DNA from: Mesorhizobium sp. M1E.F.Ca.ET.045.02.1.1
GTDB lineage: Bacteria > Pseudomonadota > Alphaproteobacteria > Rhizobiales > Rhizobiaceae
Direction: 5' to 3'
NCBI RefSeq assembly: GCF_003952485.1
Contig: NZ_CP034447.1
Span: 620,001 to 684,000, forward strand
DNA: 64,000 nt
The notes beneath the pieces are model-generated. The model saw only the letters and a program-made list of their open reading frames with translations. It searched no databases and was not told where the DNA came from. This document shows, piece by piece, positions 9,634 to 18,124 of the stretch. Position 1 is the first letter of the stretch, and each line of letters starts with the position of its first letter. Both the position numbers and the translations under genes were made by a program.

Positions 9634-9938
9634 TCTCCTGCCCGCACCGCCGAGGCAGCGCCCGCACCCGGAGCCGCCGTCACGGAAATAAACTCATGAG
9701 TGACGGTGTTGCGCTCGGCCACCAGCCAGGAACGGCAGCCGCCGCCGTGGTACCAATATTCGCGCATCACACCCGCTACGTTGTCGCGCAAGTAGACGTA
9801 GTCGTAGAACGCATCCTCGACACGGTCGGGGCTTTCACGGCCATCGACGGCGAAGTTGGGCCGCTCGGGCGAAGCATCGCCAAGATAGGTGAACTCGCCG
9901 TTTTCGCGTTCGCCGCAGAAGGGACATGCAATTCGCAT
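9630..9938 (-). CDS. mgdB: N-methylglutamate dehydrogenase, delta-type zinc subunit (SoxD family)
   Basis: A 102-residue small subunit with the SoxD zinc site: Cys5 and Cys8 in CPFCG, His64 and Cys68 in YWYHGGGCRSW. Length and ligand spacing match the delta subunit of heterotetrameric sarcosine oxidases, where zinc is structural. It sits between mgdA (17-base gap) and mgdC (overlap at ATGA), the standard order of this enzyme. Confidence 0.93.
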   Translation of the reverse strand: MRIACPFCGERENGEFTYLGDASPERPNFAVDGRESPDRVEDAFYDYVYLRDNVAGVMREYWYHGGGCRSWLVAERNTVTHEFISVTAAPGAGAASAVRAGE

Positions 9939-9955
9939 TCCGCCAGTCTCGCTTT

Positions 9956-11209
9956 TCAGTGAAGGTTCGGCTGGGCACCTTGGCCCTTTTCATCGATCAT
10001 CGCGCCGCGGCGAAACCGGTCAAGCCGGAACAGCGCGGCCTCGGGATGCGCCTCGTCGCGCGCCAGCAGATGGGCGAAGACGAGACCCGATGCCGGCGTC
10101 GCCTTGAAGCCGCCATAGCACCAGCCGGCGTTGAGGTAGAGGCCGTCGATCGGGCTCTTGTCGATGATCGGCGAGCCGTCCATCGACATGTCCATGATAC
10201 CGCCCCATTGCCGCAGCATGCGCACGCGGCCGATCATCGGCATGATGGCCATGCCGCCCTCGCAGACATCCTCCATGACCGGCATGTTGCCGCGCTGGGC
10301 GTAGGAGTTGTAGCCGTCGAGATCGCCGCCAAAGACCAGCCCGCCCTTGTCGGACTGGCTGACGTAGAAGTGGCCGGCGCCGAAAGTGATGACGCCCGGG
10401 ATCAGGGGCTTGATCGCTTCGGACACGAAGGCCTGCAGCACATGGCTTTCGATCGGCAGCCGCAGTCCCGCCATCGCCGCGACGCGCGACGAAGAGCCGG
10501 CGACTGCCATGCCGACCTTGCCGGCGCCGATACGGCCGCGGGTAGTCTCGACACCGGTCACCTTGCCGTTGGCGTCGCGCACAAAGCCGGTGACCTCGCA
10601 GTTCTGGATGATGTCGACGCCGCCTTCACTGGCAGCGCGCGCATAGCCCCAGATGACCGCATCGTGGCGGGCGGTGCCTGCGCGGCGCTGCAAGAGGCCA
10701 CCCATGATTGGGAAGCGGGCGTTGTCGTAGTTCAGGAACGGCAGTTCCTTGCGGATCTGCACTGCGTTGAGGAGTTCGGCGTCGATGCCGTTGATGCGCA
10801 TGGTGTTGCCGCGCCGGGCGAAGGCATCGCGCTGGGCGTCGGAGTGATAAAGGTTGATGATGCCGCGCTGGCTGACCATCGTATTGTAGTTGAGGTCCTG
10901 CTCCATGCGCTCCCACAGCTTCATCGACAATTCGTAGAAGCCGGTGTTGCCGGGCAGGCCGTAATTGGAGCGGATGATAGTGGTGTTGCGGCCGGCATTG
11001 CCGGAGCCGATCCAGCCCTTCTCCAGCACCGCGACATTGCGGATGCCGTATTCGTGGGCGAGGAAATAGGCCGTCGCCAGTCCGTGGCCGCCGCCGCCGA
11101 TGATGACGACATCATAGCGGCTCTTGGGTGCCGGATCGCGCCATGCCCGCGTCCAACCCTTGTGGCCGGACAGTGCGGCACGCGCCAGGGAGAAGATCGA
11201 GTATTTCAT
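9956..11209 (-). CDS. mgdA: N-methylglutamate dehydrogenase, beta-type flavin subunit (SoxB family)
   Basis: A 417-residue FAD subunit of the beta family. The FAD fingerprint VVIIGGGGHGLATAYFLA begins at residue 34, with the conserved GWIGSGNAGRNTTIIRSNY following. His182 in ARHDAVIWGY aligns by eye with the His that carries covalent FMN in heterotetrameric sarcosine oxidase, so this subunit should hold both flavins and do the amine oxidation. The C-terminus has GWCYGGFKATPASG, a substrate-pocket signature of the family. It begins the mgd half of the operon, after a hairpin-bearing 104-base gap from gmaS. Confidence 0.93.
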   Translation of the reverse strand: MKYSIFSLARAALSGHKGWTRAWRDPAPKSRYDVVIIGGGGHGLATAYFLAHEYGIRNVAVLEKGWIGSGNAGRNTTIIRSNYGLPGNTGFYELSMKLWERMEQDLNYNTMVSQRGIINLYHSDAQRDAFARRGNTMRINGIDAELLNAVQIRKELPFLNYDNARFPIMGGLLQRRAGTARHDAVIWGYARAASEGGVDIIQNCEVTGFVRDANGKVTGVETTRGRIGAGKVGMAVAGSSSRVAAMAGLRLPIESHVLQAFVSEAIKPLIPGVITFGAGHFYVSQSDKGGLVFGGDLDGYNSYAQRGNMPVMEDVCEGGMAIMPMIGRVRMLRQWGGIMDMSMDGSPIIDKSPIDGLYLNAGWCYGGFKATPASGLVFAHLLARDEAHPEAALFRLDRFRRGAMIDEKGQGAQPNLH

Positions 11210-11258
11210 CGCGTCAAATTCCGCCGTTTAGTCTTGGAGCGACCTCGCTGGTCGTTCG

Positions 11259-11303
11259 AAAATCGCTCCGCCGGGAGTAAGGGGCGAGCGGCGGAGCGAT
11301 TTT
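11259..11303 (-). terminator. Intercistronic hairpin between gmaS and mgdA
   Basis: A perfect 14-bp inverted repeat (AAAATCGCTCCGCC at 11,259-11,272 and GGCGGAGCGATTTT at 11,290-11,303). Read on the minus strand, it is followed by CGAACGACC and a smaller stem rather than a long T run. It may act as a partial terminator, processing site or mRNA stabiliser between the synthesis half (mgs-gmaS) and the oxidation half (mgd) of the operon. Confidence 0.6.
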
Positions 11304-11313
11304 CTACGCGGAC

Positions 11314-12657
11314 TCAGACGTCCAGCGTGTGGTCGCGCTCCCACTGCGTGAAGTGCGAAGCGTAGGAGTTCCACTCCTGGGTCTTGAGCTTGATGTAGGC
11401 GGCGGAAAATTCCTCACCCATCGCTGCTTTCAACTCGGCGTCATCGTCATAGGCGCGAAGCGCGTCGAGCAGATTGAGCGGCAGCTTGGCGCCATGCGTG
11501 ACGGTGTGCCCGTCCTTGTACATGTCGATGTCGCTGCGTTGGCCTGGATCAGCCTTGGTGCGGATGCCGCTGAGGCCGGCGGCGATGATGGCTGCCTGCA
11601 TCAGGTAGGGGTTGGCGGCGCCATCTGGCAGACGCAGCTCGAAGCGGCCGGGGCCAGGCACGCGCACCATGTGGGTGCGGTTGTTGCCGGTCCAGGTCAC
11701 CGTGTTCGGCGCCCAGGTCGCGCCCGAGATGGTGCGCGGCGCATTGATGCGCTTGTAGGAATTGACCGTCGGGTTGGTGATCGCCGCCAGTGCCGAGGCA
11801 TGCTTCATGATGCCGCCCAGGAAGTGCCTGCCCTTTTCCGACAGACCCAACTCCATTTCCTTGTCGGCGAAAGCATTGGTCTTGCCGGTGAGATCCCATA
11901 CCGAGATATGGGCATGGCAACCACTGCCCGTGAGGCCCTGGAAGGGTTTCGGCATGAAAGTCGCGCGGAGACCATGTTTCTCCGCAATGGACTTGACCAT
12001 GAACTTGAAGAAGGAATGCTTGTCGGCTGTGGCCAGGACATCGTCGAATTGCCAGTTCATCTCGAACTGGCCATTCGCATCCTCATGGTCATTCTGATAG
12101 GGCTGCCAGCCAAGGTCGAGCATGGCATCGCAGATTTCGGCGATCACATCGTAGCGGCGCATCACCGCCTGCTGGTCGTAGCAGGATTTCGACGCCGTAT
12201 CGTACTCGTCGCTGATCTGCTTGCCGTCGGGCGTGACAAGGAAGAATTCCGGCTCGACGCCGGTCTTCACGCGCATGCCTTCCTTGGCGGCTTCGGCAAC
12301 GAGCCGCTTCAGGGTGTTGCGCGGCGCCTGGCCGACACCCTTGCCCTCCATCAGGCAGTCGGAAGCAAGCCAGGCGACTTCCGGCTTCCACGGCAGTTGG
12401 ATCACCGAAGAAGCATCCGGCACCGCCAGCATGTCGGGGTGCGCCGGCGTCAGGTCAAGCCAGGTGGCGAAGCCGGCGAAGCCTGCGCCCTCCTTCTGCA
12501 TGTCCCCGATGGCCTGCGCCGGCACCAGCTTTGCGCGCTGGCCGCCGAACAGATCCGTATACGAGACCATGAAATACTTGACGTTGCGAACCCTTGCGAA
12601 CTCTTGGAGATCAGCCCCCTCAGACTGATCGATTTTGGCTTCAAAGGCCTTATTCAT
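11314..12657 (-). CDS. gmaS: Gamma-glutamylmethylamide synthetase (glutamine synthetase family)
   Basis: A 447-residue ATP-dependent ligase of the glutamine synthetase superfamily, expected to join glutamate and methylamine into gamma-glutamylmethylamide. GS signatures are present: GVEPEFFLV and EDANGQFEMNW (metal ligands), GSGCHAHISVW (ATP region), KRINAPRTISGATWAP and PGPGRFELRLPDGAANPYL. It lies between mgsC (26-base gap) and mgdA, the expected setting for GmaS. Sequence by itself does not exclude a type III glutamine synthetase (GlnT), which is closely related; the N-methylglutamate genes on both sides decide the call. Confidence 0.88.
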   Translation of the reverse strand: MNKAFEAKIDQSEGADLQEFARVRNVKYFMVSYTDLFGGQRAKLVPAQAIGDMQKEGAGFAGFATWLDLTPAHPDMLAVPDASSVIQLPWKPEVAWLASDCLMEGKGVGQAPRNTLKRLVAEAAKEGMRVKTGVEPEFFLVTPDGKQISDEYDTASKSCYDQQAVMRRYDVIAEICDAMLDLGWQPYQNDHEDANGQFEMNWQFDDVLATADKHSFFKFMVKSIAEKHGLRATFMPKPFQGLTGSGCHAHISVWDLTGKTNAFADKEMELGLSEKGRHFLGGIMKHASALAAITNPTVNSYKRINAPRTISGATWAPNTVTWTGNNRTHMVRVPGPGRFELRLPDGAANPYLMQAAIIAAGLSGIRTKADPGQRSDIDMYKDGHTVTHGAKLPLNLLDALRAYDDDAELKAAMGEEFSAAYIKLKTQEWNSYASHFTQWERDHTLDV

Positions 12658-12683
12658 TGTCTACTGCTCCCATTCTTCTGGTT

Positions 12684-14012
12684 TTAGAAGCCACCCTGCC
12701 CTGGTACCCAATTCGTCCCAGCGAGCGGCACGCCGGCCATGGCTGCCGCCTCGATCGAAAGCGAACAGAGATCTTCCGGCTCGAGATTGTGCAGGTGATT
12801 TTTGCCGCAGGCGCGGGCGATGGTCTGCGCCTCCAGCGTCATCACCTTCAAGTAGTTTGCGAGCCGCCGTCCGGCCACGATCGGGTCGACCCGCTTCATC
12901 AGCTCGGGGTCCTGCGTGGTGATGCCCGCCGGGTCCTTGCCTTCATGCCAGTCGTCATAGGCGCCGGCGGTGGTGCCGAGCGCGTTGTAATCCGCCTCCC
13001 AGCGCGGATCGTTGTCGCCGAGCGCGACCAGCGCCGCCGTGCCGATCGAGACCGCGTCGACACCGAGCGCCAGCGCCTTGGCGACGTCGGCGCCGTTGCG
13101 GATGCCGCCGGAAACGATCAGCTGCACCTTGCGGTGCATGCCGAGATCCTGCAGCGCCTGCACCGCCGGCCTGATGCAGGCAAGCGTCGGCTGGCCGACA
13201 TGCTCGATGAACACTTCCTGCGTGGCGGCGGTGCCGCCCTGCATGCCGTCAAGAACCACGACGTCGGCGCCGGCCTTCACCGCAAGGGCGGTATCGTAAT
13301 AGGGGCGAGCGCCACCGACCTTGACATAGATCGGCTTTTCCCAGTCGGTGATCTCGCGCAGCTCCAGGATCTTGATCTCGAGATCGTCCGGCCCGGTCCA
13401 GTCGGGATGACGGCAAGCCGAGCGCTGGTCGATGCCCTTGGGCAGCGTGCGCATTTCGGCGACGCGGTCGGAGATCTTCTGGCCAAGCAGCATGCCGCCG
13501 CCGCCGGGCTTGGCGCCCTGGCCGACGACGACCTCGATCGCATCGGCGCGGCGCAGGTCGCGCGGGTTCATGCCATAACGCGACGGCAGGTATTGGTAGA
13601 CCAGCGTCTTGGAATGACCGCGCTCCTCCTCGGTCATGCCGCCGTCGCCAGTGGTGGTGGATGTCCCGGCGAGCGTGGCGCCGCGGCCGAGCGCTTCCTT
13701 GGCCGGACCGGACAGCGAGCCGAAGCTCATGCCGGCAATGGTGATCGGGATCTTCAGCTCGATCGGCTTCTTGGCATGGCGCGAGCCCAGCACCACGCTG
13801 GTGTCGCAGCGCTCGCGATAGCCCTCCAGCGGATAGCGCGAGATCGAGGCGCCGAGGAACAAAAGGTCGTCGAAATGCGGAACCTTGCGCTTGGAGCCGC
13901 CGCCGCGGATGTCGTAGATGCCGGTGGAGGCGGCGCGGCGGATTTCCGAGATCGCATAGTCATCGAAGGTCGCTGACTTGCGCGGCGTCGTCGGAGGATT
14001 GTGGTAGCTCAT
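12684..14012 (-). CDS. mgsC: N-methylglutamate synthase subunit C (FMN-binding glutamate synthase domain)
   Basis: A 442-residue protein matching the FMN/synthase domain of GltB. Visible: PITIAGMSFGSLS, STTTGDGGM, GQGAKPGGGGMLLG, and the FMN-phosphate-binding VSGGIRNGADVAKALALG with DAVSIGTAAL. The usual three-cysteine 3Fe-4S motif of GltB is not obvious; single cysteines occur in ARACGKNH and EDLCSLS. In the N-methylglutamate pathway this subunit forms N-methylglutamate from methylated amide nitrogen and 2-oxoglutarate. Starts 8 bases after mgsB. Split, stand-alone GltB-like subunits of this type are typical of mgs and glx loci. Confidence 0.92.
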   Translation of the reverse strand: MSYHNPPTTPRKSATFDDYAISEIRRAASTGIYDIRGGGSKRKVPHFDDLLFLGASISRYPLEGYRERCDTSVVLGSRHAKKPIELKIPITIAGMSFGSLSGPAKEALGRGATLAGTSTTTGDGGMTEEERGHSKTLVYQYLPSRYGMNPRDLRRADAIEVVVGQGAKPGGGGMLLGQKISDRVAEMRTLPKGIDQRSACRHPDWTGPDDLEIKILELREITDWEKPIYVKVGGARPYYDTALAVKAGADVVVLDGMQGGTAATQEVFIEHVGQPTLACIRPAVQALQDLGMHRKVQLIVSGGIRNGADVAKALALGVDAVSIGTAALVALGDNDPRWEADYNALGTTAGAYDDWHEGKDPAGITTQDPELMKRVDPIVAGRRLANYLKVMTLEAQTIARACGKNHLHNLEPEDLCSLSIEAAAMAGVPLAGTNWVPGQGGF

Positions 14013-14020
14013 GGTCGTCC

Positions 14021-14758
14021 TCAGTATGCGTCAGCGTTATCGATGTTGAAGTTGTAGAGCGTACGGGCCGAGCCGTAGCGGGAGAACTCTTCCGGCTTGG
14101 CATCCTTGATGCCGGCGCGGTCGAGCAGGTCCTGAAGCAGGGCGATGTGCTCGGGCCGCATCTCCTTCTTGATGCAGTCCGCGCCTAGGCTCTTGACCTT
14201 CCCGCGCACGAAAAGCCCGGCCTCATAGATCGAGTCGCCGAGCGCATCGCCGGCGTCGCCCAGCACCACCAGATTGCCGGACTGCGCCATGAACGCCGAC
14301 ATGTGGCCGATATTGCCGCGCACGACGATGTCGATGCCCTTCATCGAGATGCCGCAGCGCGAGGAGGCGTTGCCCTCGATGACCAGCAGGCCGCCGCGGC
14401 CGGTGGCGCCGGCATACTGGCTGGCGTCGCCTTTGACCACGATCTGGCCCGACATCATGTTCTCGCCGACGCCGGGTCCGGCCGAGCCGTGCACGGTAAT
14501 AGTGCCGCCGTCATTCATGCCGGCGCAGTAATAGCCGACGCTGCCGCGCACATCGATGCTGACCGGCTGGTCGACGCCGACGGCGACCGAATGGCTGCCT
14601 TTCGGATTGAGCACTTCCCAGGCGGTCTCGTTCGAGCCGGGGGCGAGATTGTGCAGCGCCTGGTTCAGCTCGCGAAGCGAATTTTTGCCGAGGTCGAAGA
14701 CACGCCGCGCAAAGCTCACTTCACGCGATGGCGCCGTGGCAACATTTGAAATATTCAT
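14021..14758 (-). CDS. mgsB: N-methylglutamate synthase subunit B (GXGXG beta-helix domain)
   Basis: A 245-residue right-handed beta-helix protein equivalent to the C-terminal GXGXG domain of glutamate synthase. The repeating pattern is plain in GTITVHGSAGPGVGENM, IVVKGDASQYAGATGRGGLLVIEG, and NLVVLGDAGDALGDSI. It should be the scaffold that couples the amidotransferase (MgsA) to the synthase (MgsC). The ATG at 14,758 was chosen because CTGAGGATC lies just upstream and it starts 5 bases after the mgsA stop; a longer frame reaches into mgsA without a ribosome site. Confidence 0.92.
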   Translation of the reverse strand: MNISNVATAPSREVSFARRVFDLGKNSLRELNQALHNLAPGSNETAWEVLNPKGSHSVAVGVDQPVSIDVRGSVGYYCAGMNDGGTITVHGSAGPGVGENMMSGQIVVKGDASQYAGATGRGGLLVIEGNASSRCGISMKGIDIVVRGNIGHMSAFMAQSGNLVVLGDAGDALGDSIYEAGLFVRGKVKSLGADCIKKEMRPEHIALLQDLLDRAGIKDAKPEEFSRYGSARTLYNFNIDNADAY

Positions 14759-14763
14759 GATCC

Positions 14764-15660
14764 TCAGTGCTCCCAGAAATAGACGGTGGACGGCTCCGGT
14801 TCCCAAACCCTGGCTTCCTCAATGCCAGGCAGGTTCGCCAATGCGCGATATTCCGAACCGAAGGCGACATACTGGTCGGTCTCGGCCATGACAGCGGGCT
14901 TGCAGGCGATCGGATCGCGCACGACGCCGAAGCCGTTCTTGGTGCCGACGACGAAGGTGAAGAAGCCGTCGAGGTCGTCCAGGCTGCTTTGCAGCGCCTC
15001 GCCGAGATTCTGCCCGTGAGCGATCTTGGACGAGAGGTAGGCGGCCGCGACTTCGGTGTCGTTCTCGGTCTCGAAGCGCATTCCGTCGCGGATCAGCTCG
15101 CGGCGAAGATTGTTGTGGTTCGAGAGCGAGCCGTTATGCACAAGGCACTGATCCGGGCCGGTCGAGAAGGGATGCGCGCCCAGCGTGGTAACGGCGGACT
15201 CGGTCGCCATGCGTGTGTGACCGATGCCGTGGCTGCCACCCATCCTGGCCAGGTCGAACCGCTTGACCACGTCGGCCGGCAGACCGACTTCCTTGTAGAT
15301 CTCGATCGCCTCGCCGACGCCCATGAGGCGCACGTTTGGACGTAGCTCGGCGATCGCAGCGCGGGCTTCCTCGAGCTTGTCAGCGGGGACATCGAGGACG
15401 GCATGGGTCGACTTCACGATCGACGAGACCTTGGCCCCGATCTTCTTGCTGAGTTCGACTTCGAGCCCTTCGAAATCAGCCTTGGGGGTCGATGACTGGA
15501 TGGTGATCTTGCCGTGCCCGGCCGCTCCACTGTCATAGATAGCTATGCCGGCGCTGTCCGGCCCCCTGTCGGTCAACGAGACCAGCATTTCCGACAGCAG
15601 AGCGCCTAACTTGGGTTCAAGCGATTTGTCTTTCAGGAACAGTCCAACAATCCCACACAT
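14764..15660 (-). CDS. mgsA: N-methylglutamate synthase subunit A (class II glutamine amidotransferase)
   Basis: A 298-residue N-terminal-nucleophile amidotransferase. Cys2 in MCGIVGLF becomes the catalytic N-terminal cysteine after Met removal; LTDRGPDSAG, GIGHTRMATES and HNGSLSNHNNLR are the usual substrate-pocket blocks. In this pathway it releases methylamine from gamma-glutamylmethylamide and channels it to MgsC. It is the first gene of the N-methylglutamate operon and is preceded by a 295-base intergenic region carrying motif site B. Confidence 0.92.
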   Translation of the reverse strand: MCGIVGLFLKDKSLEPKLGALLSEMLVSLTDRGPDSAGIAIYDSGAAGHGKITIQSSTPKADFEGLEVELSKKIGAKVSSIVKSTHAVLDVPADKLEEARAAIAELRPNVRLMGVGEAIEIYKEVGLPADVVKRFDLARMGGSHGIGHTRMATESAVTTLGAHPFSTGPDQCLVHNGSLSNHNNLRRELIRDGMRFETENDTEVAAAYLSSKIAHGQNLGEALQSSLDDLDGFFTFVVGTKNGFGVVRDPIACKPAVMAETDQYVAFGSEYRALANLPGIEEARVWEPEPSTVYFWEH

Positions 15661-15715
15661 CCCGTCACCTCCATTGGTTGTTACCTGACATGGAGGCTAG
15701 CAGGTTCCCCACTGC

Positions 15716-15748
15716 AATTCAACTGTCATGAATTTTTTTTTCCTCTAG
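15716..15748. promoter_or_regulatory. Motif site B upstream of the mgs-gmaS-mgd operon
   Basis: AATTCA (15,716-15,721) and TGAATT (15,729-15,734) form a 6-bp inverted repeat; ATGAA is followed by nine Ts, CC and TCTAG, the same fixed-spacing core as sites A and C. It lies 56-88 bases upstream of mgsA, whose transcription runs leftward, so the motif is inverted relative to the gene compared with site A. The rest of 15,661-15,955 shows no gene. Confidence 0.55.
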
Positions 15749-15955
15749 AAAAACACAAACTCGTAGGAACCGGTTAAGATCCGGACCCTCGCGTTGAAAG
15801 CCACCGGTCTGGCGGAGATCCGTGACGTCTGCCGCAGGGCAACTCAAAGAGCGGCAGATGACGGCGCGTAGGTTTGACGCGCGAAGCTGGACACGCGACG
15901 GCGCCTGCGCAGCCCACGCATCCATAGCCAGTGTTGGAATGAACGGCGGATTACG

Positions 15956-16750
15956 TCAGCCGTTTCCGCGCCCGTGGGGATAAGAGATGATTGACAAATA
16001 TCGCATCGGCAAATGCGTCAATTCTTCTGGACCGTGCGGCGCGTCGGCGTCGAAGAACAGACTATCACCCGGCGTCATCCGGTAAAGATTGTTGCCGTGG
16101 CGATACACGACCTCGCCTTCCAGCATGTAGAGGAATTCCATGCCGTCATGCTGGAAGGTCGGGAAGACATCGGAGTCTTCTGTCAGCGTAATGAGATAGG
16201 GTTCGACGACAACTCCGCTCGAATCCGAACCGATATGGCCCAGCAACGTATACTGGTGTCCGGCACGCGTACCGCGTCGTTCGACATCCACGCCCGATCC
16301 CGCTTTGACGAAGACGGCCTTGCGCTCTTCCTCAAAACCGCGAAAAAATGCAGTCACCGGCACGCCCAGCGCGCGCGATAGCGCCTGCAGCGTGGTCAAT
16401 GACGGCGAGGTGATGCCGTTCTCGATCTTGGACAGCATGCCGACCGAAAGACCCGTGGTGACGGCGAGATCGGCAACGGTGATGCCCAGTTTCTTGCGAA
16501 AGGCGCGAACCTCGTGGCCGATCGCAACCTCGAGCACGTTCTCGCGCGTGTCGCGAACGGCGTGGGGATCCTGGCTGAGAGGCTTGCCGCGTGGCGGCGG
16601 CGGAGAGCTGGCGATTACCGGTCCTGCCATTTTAACCGGAGTCAGCACCTTGCCGCCCTTCTTCTCCGCCTTTACCGCCTGCATTTTACCCGCCTTAGCC
16701 GTCGCCATGTTCACTGCCGTTGGTTGATTCATTTTACCAACAGTAAACAT
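15956..16750 (-). CDS. XRE-family transcriptional regulator with C-terminal cupin
   Basis: About 264 residues. A Lys/Ala/Pro-rich leader of some 70 residues precedes a helix-turn-helix (HEVRAFRKKLGITVADLAVTTGLSVGMLSKIENG), and a cupin follows (DGMEFLYMLEGEVVYRHG, GDSLFFDADAPHGP). In this family the cupin senses a small ligand, often an amine or amino acid. It lies between gckA and the mgs operon, so it is the best local candidate for amine-responsive control. The start is uncertain: ATG at 16,750 or 16,732 or TTG at 16,768, none with a strong ribosome site. Imperfect direct repeats CTGAGGATA / CTCAGGATA just upstream (about 16,758-16,776) might be its own operator. Confidence 0.85.
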   Translation of the reverse strand: MFTVGKMNQPTAVNMATAKAGKMQAVKAEKKGGKVLTPVKMAGPVIASSPPPPRGKPLSQDPHAVRDTRENVLEVAIGHEVRAFRKKLGITVADLAVTTGLSVGMLSKIENGITSPSLTTLQALSRALGVPVTAFFRGFEEERKAVFVKAGSGVDVERRGTRAGHQYTLLGHIGSDSSGVVVEPYLITLTEDSDVFPTFQHDGMEFLYMLEGEVVYRHGNNLYRMTPGDSLFFDADAPHGPEELTHLPMRYLSIISYPHGRGNG

Positions 16751-16819
16751 CTTTAGCTGAGGATACAACTCAGGATAATTGACGAGAAGGCGACGCCTGA
16801 GCGCCCACGGCTGCTGAGG

Positions 16820-18124
16820 CTATTTCATCAGCAGTATTTGCAGGTCGGCGACATTTGTCCCGGTGGGCCCCGTGAGAAGCAAATCGCCTGAAGTCGCCAA
16901 TGCAGGGTAGGAATCGTTGTTTCTCAGATGGGCTTCTGGCTTGCAGCCATGCCGGCGCATCCGTTCTGTTGATCCGGGATCGACAAGGGCGCCCGCCGCG
17001 TCTGTCGGTCCGTCCCGACCGTCGGTGCCACCACTGAGAAAGACCCATGGACGCCGGATCGGTTGTCGTTCATTTAGAAGGGCAAACCGAAGAGCCAGTT
17101 CCTGGTTGCGCCCGCCTCTCCCGCTTCCGCGTACCCTCACAGTCGTCTCTCCTCCGGCGACGATTGCCACCGGCCCCTCGTGTCTCGCCGTGACCAGGGC
17201 GAGGCGGTGAAGAGCTTGGGCCGCCTCCGAAACATCTCCGTTCAGCCAGTCGGCGGCCTTGATGACCGTGAAATAGCGCTCTTTGGCGCTATCCATCATG
17301 CGCTGCAGGCTGATGGCGTTGCTGCCGATCACGACATTTTCGACATGATCAAAGCTCGCACATGCGCGATCTTCGCCAGCAACCAGATCGTCCAGTTGCC
17401 TGCGCATAATCGCGGGAAGCACCTTAAGCAGGTTGTGACGTCGAAGAACAATGACGGCGTCGGAAACACCGGTCGCGGGCTTTGCCGTAGGCCCGCTAGC
17501 GATTGTGGCGACATCGTCGCCGGGCACGTCCGAGAGTACCAGCGACAGCGTCTTGGCGCCTGACGTCAGTTCCGCGAGACGCCCGCCCTTCAGTCTTGAG
17601 AAGATCTGTCTTACAGCATTGATTTCGGAAATGTCGGCGCCACAACGAACCAGGGCTTCGTTGAGTGCCACCTTATCGGCAAGTGAAATACCCGGCGCAG
17701 GCGCGCAGACGAGGGCTGAGCCCCCGCCACTAATCAGTAGCAGCATGAGGTCCTCAGGCGACGCCGAGCGCACGGCCTCTTCAATCGCCCTGCCGGCTTC
17801 GAGGCTTCCCTCGTCAGGCAACGGATGACCGCCGACAATGACCTCAATGCCCTCGATGTCCAACACGTTTTCGCGACTGGTGACCACGCACGCCTTGCGC
17901 AGTTTGTCCCCGACGAAACGCAGCGCCGTCCCTGTCATCAGGCACGCCGCTTTGCCCAAGGCAATCAGGATGACGCCGCGAGCGGCGGCGATGTCGGACT
18001 CTCTTGCTTTCAAGGCGGACGCGACCGCCGCCTCGGGATCGGATGCGGCAATGCCTTGGCGAAACAGCTGGAACGCCTGCATCCGCAGCTCAACCCAGGA
18101 GGAAGCCGAGCTGTCGAGGCTCAT
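16820..18124 (-). CDS. gckA: Glycerate 2-kinase (MOFRL family)
   Basis: A 434-residue kinase that phosphorylates glycerate to 2-phosphoglycerate, the serine-cycle step leading to phosphoenolpyruvate. Family blocks: LIALGKAACLM, LLISGGGSALVCAPAPG, LVLSDVPGDDVATIASGPT and the C-terminal MOFRL stretch GRGGRNQELALRFA with FLSGGTDGRDGPTDAAGA. The ATG at 18,124 overlaps the hprA stop by one base (TGATG); a GTG three bases earlier is also possible. Translational coupling with hprA is likely. Also called ttuD in tartrate degraders, but the serine-cycle operon fixes the role. Confidence 0.93.
   Translation of the reverse strand: MSLDSSASSWVELRMQAFQLFRQGIAASDPEAAVASALKARESDIAAARGVILIALGKAACLMTGTALRFVGDKLRKACVVTSRENVLDIEGIEVIVGGHPLPDEGSLEAGRAIEEAVRSASPEDLMLLLISGGGSALVCAPAPGISLADKVALNEALVRCGADISEINAVRQIFSRLKGGRLAELTSGAKTLSLVLSDVPGDDVATIASGPTAKPATGVSDAVIVLRRHNLLKVLPAIMRRQLDDLVAGEDRACASFDHVENVVIGSNAISLQRMMDSAKERYFTVIKAADWLNGDVSEAAQALHRLALVTARHEGPVAIVAGGETTVRVRGSGRGGRNQELALRFALLNERQPIRRPWVFLSGGTDGRDGPTDAAGALVDPGSTERMRRHGCKPEAHLRNNDSYPALATSGDLLLTGPTGTNVADLQILLMK

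Noticed and set aside
11329..12687. 452-residue plus-strand frame opposite gmaS
   Set aside because: Antisense shadow of gmaS, no recognisable motif and no ribosome site.
12594..13976. 460-residue plus-strand frame opposite mgsC
   Set aside because: Antisense shadow of mgsC; the glutamate-synthase motifs are all on the minus strand.
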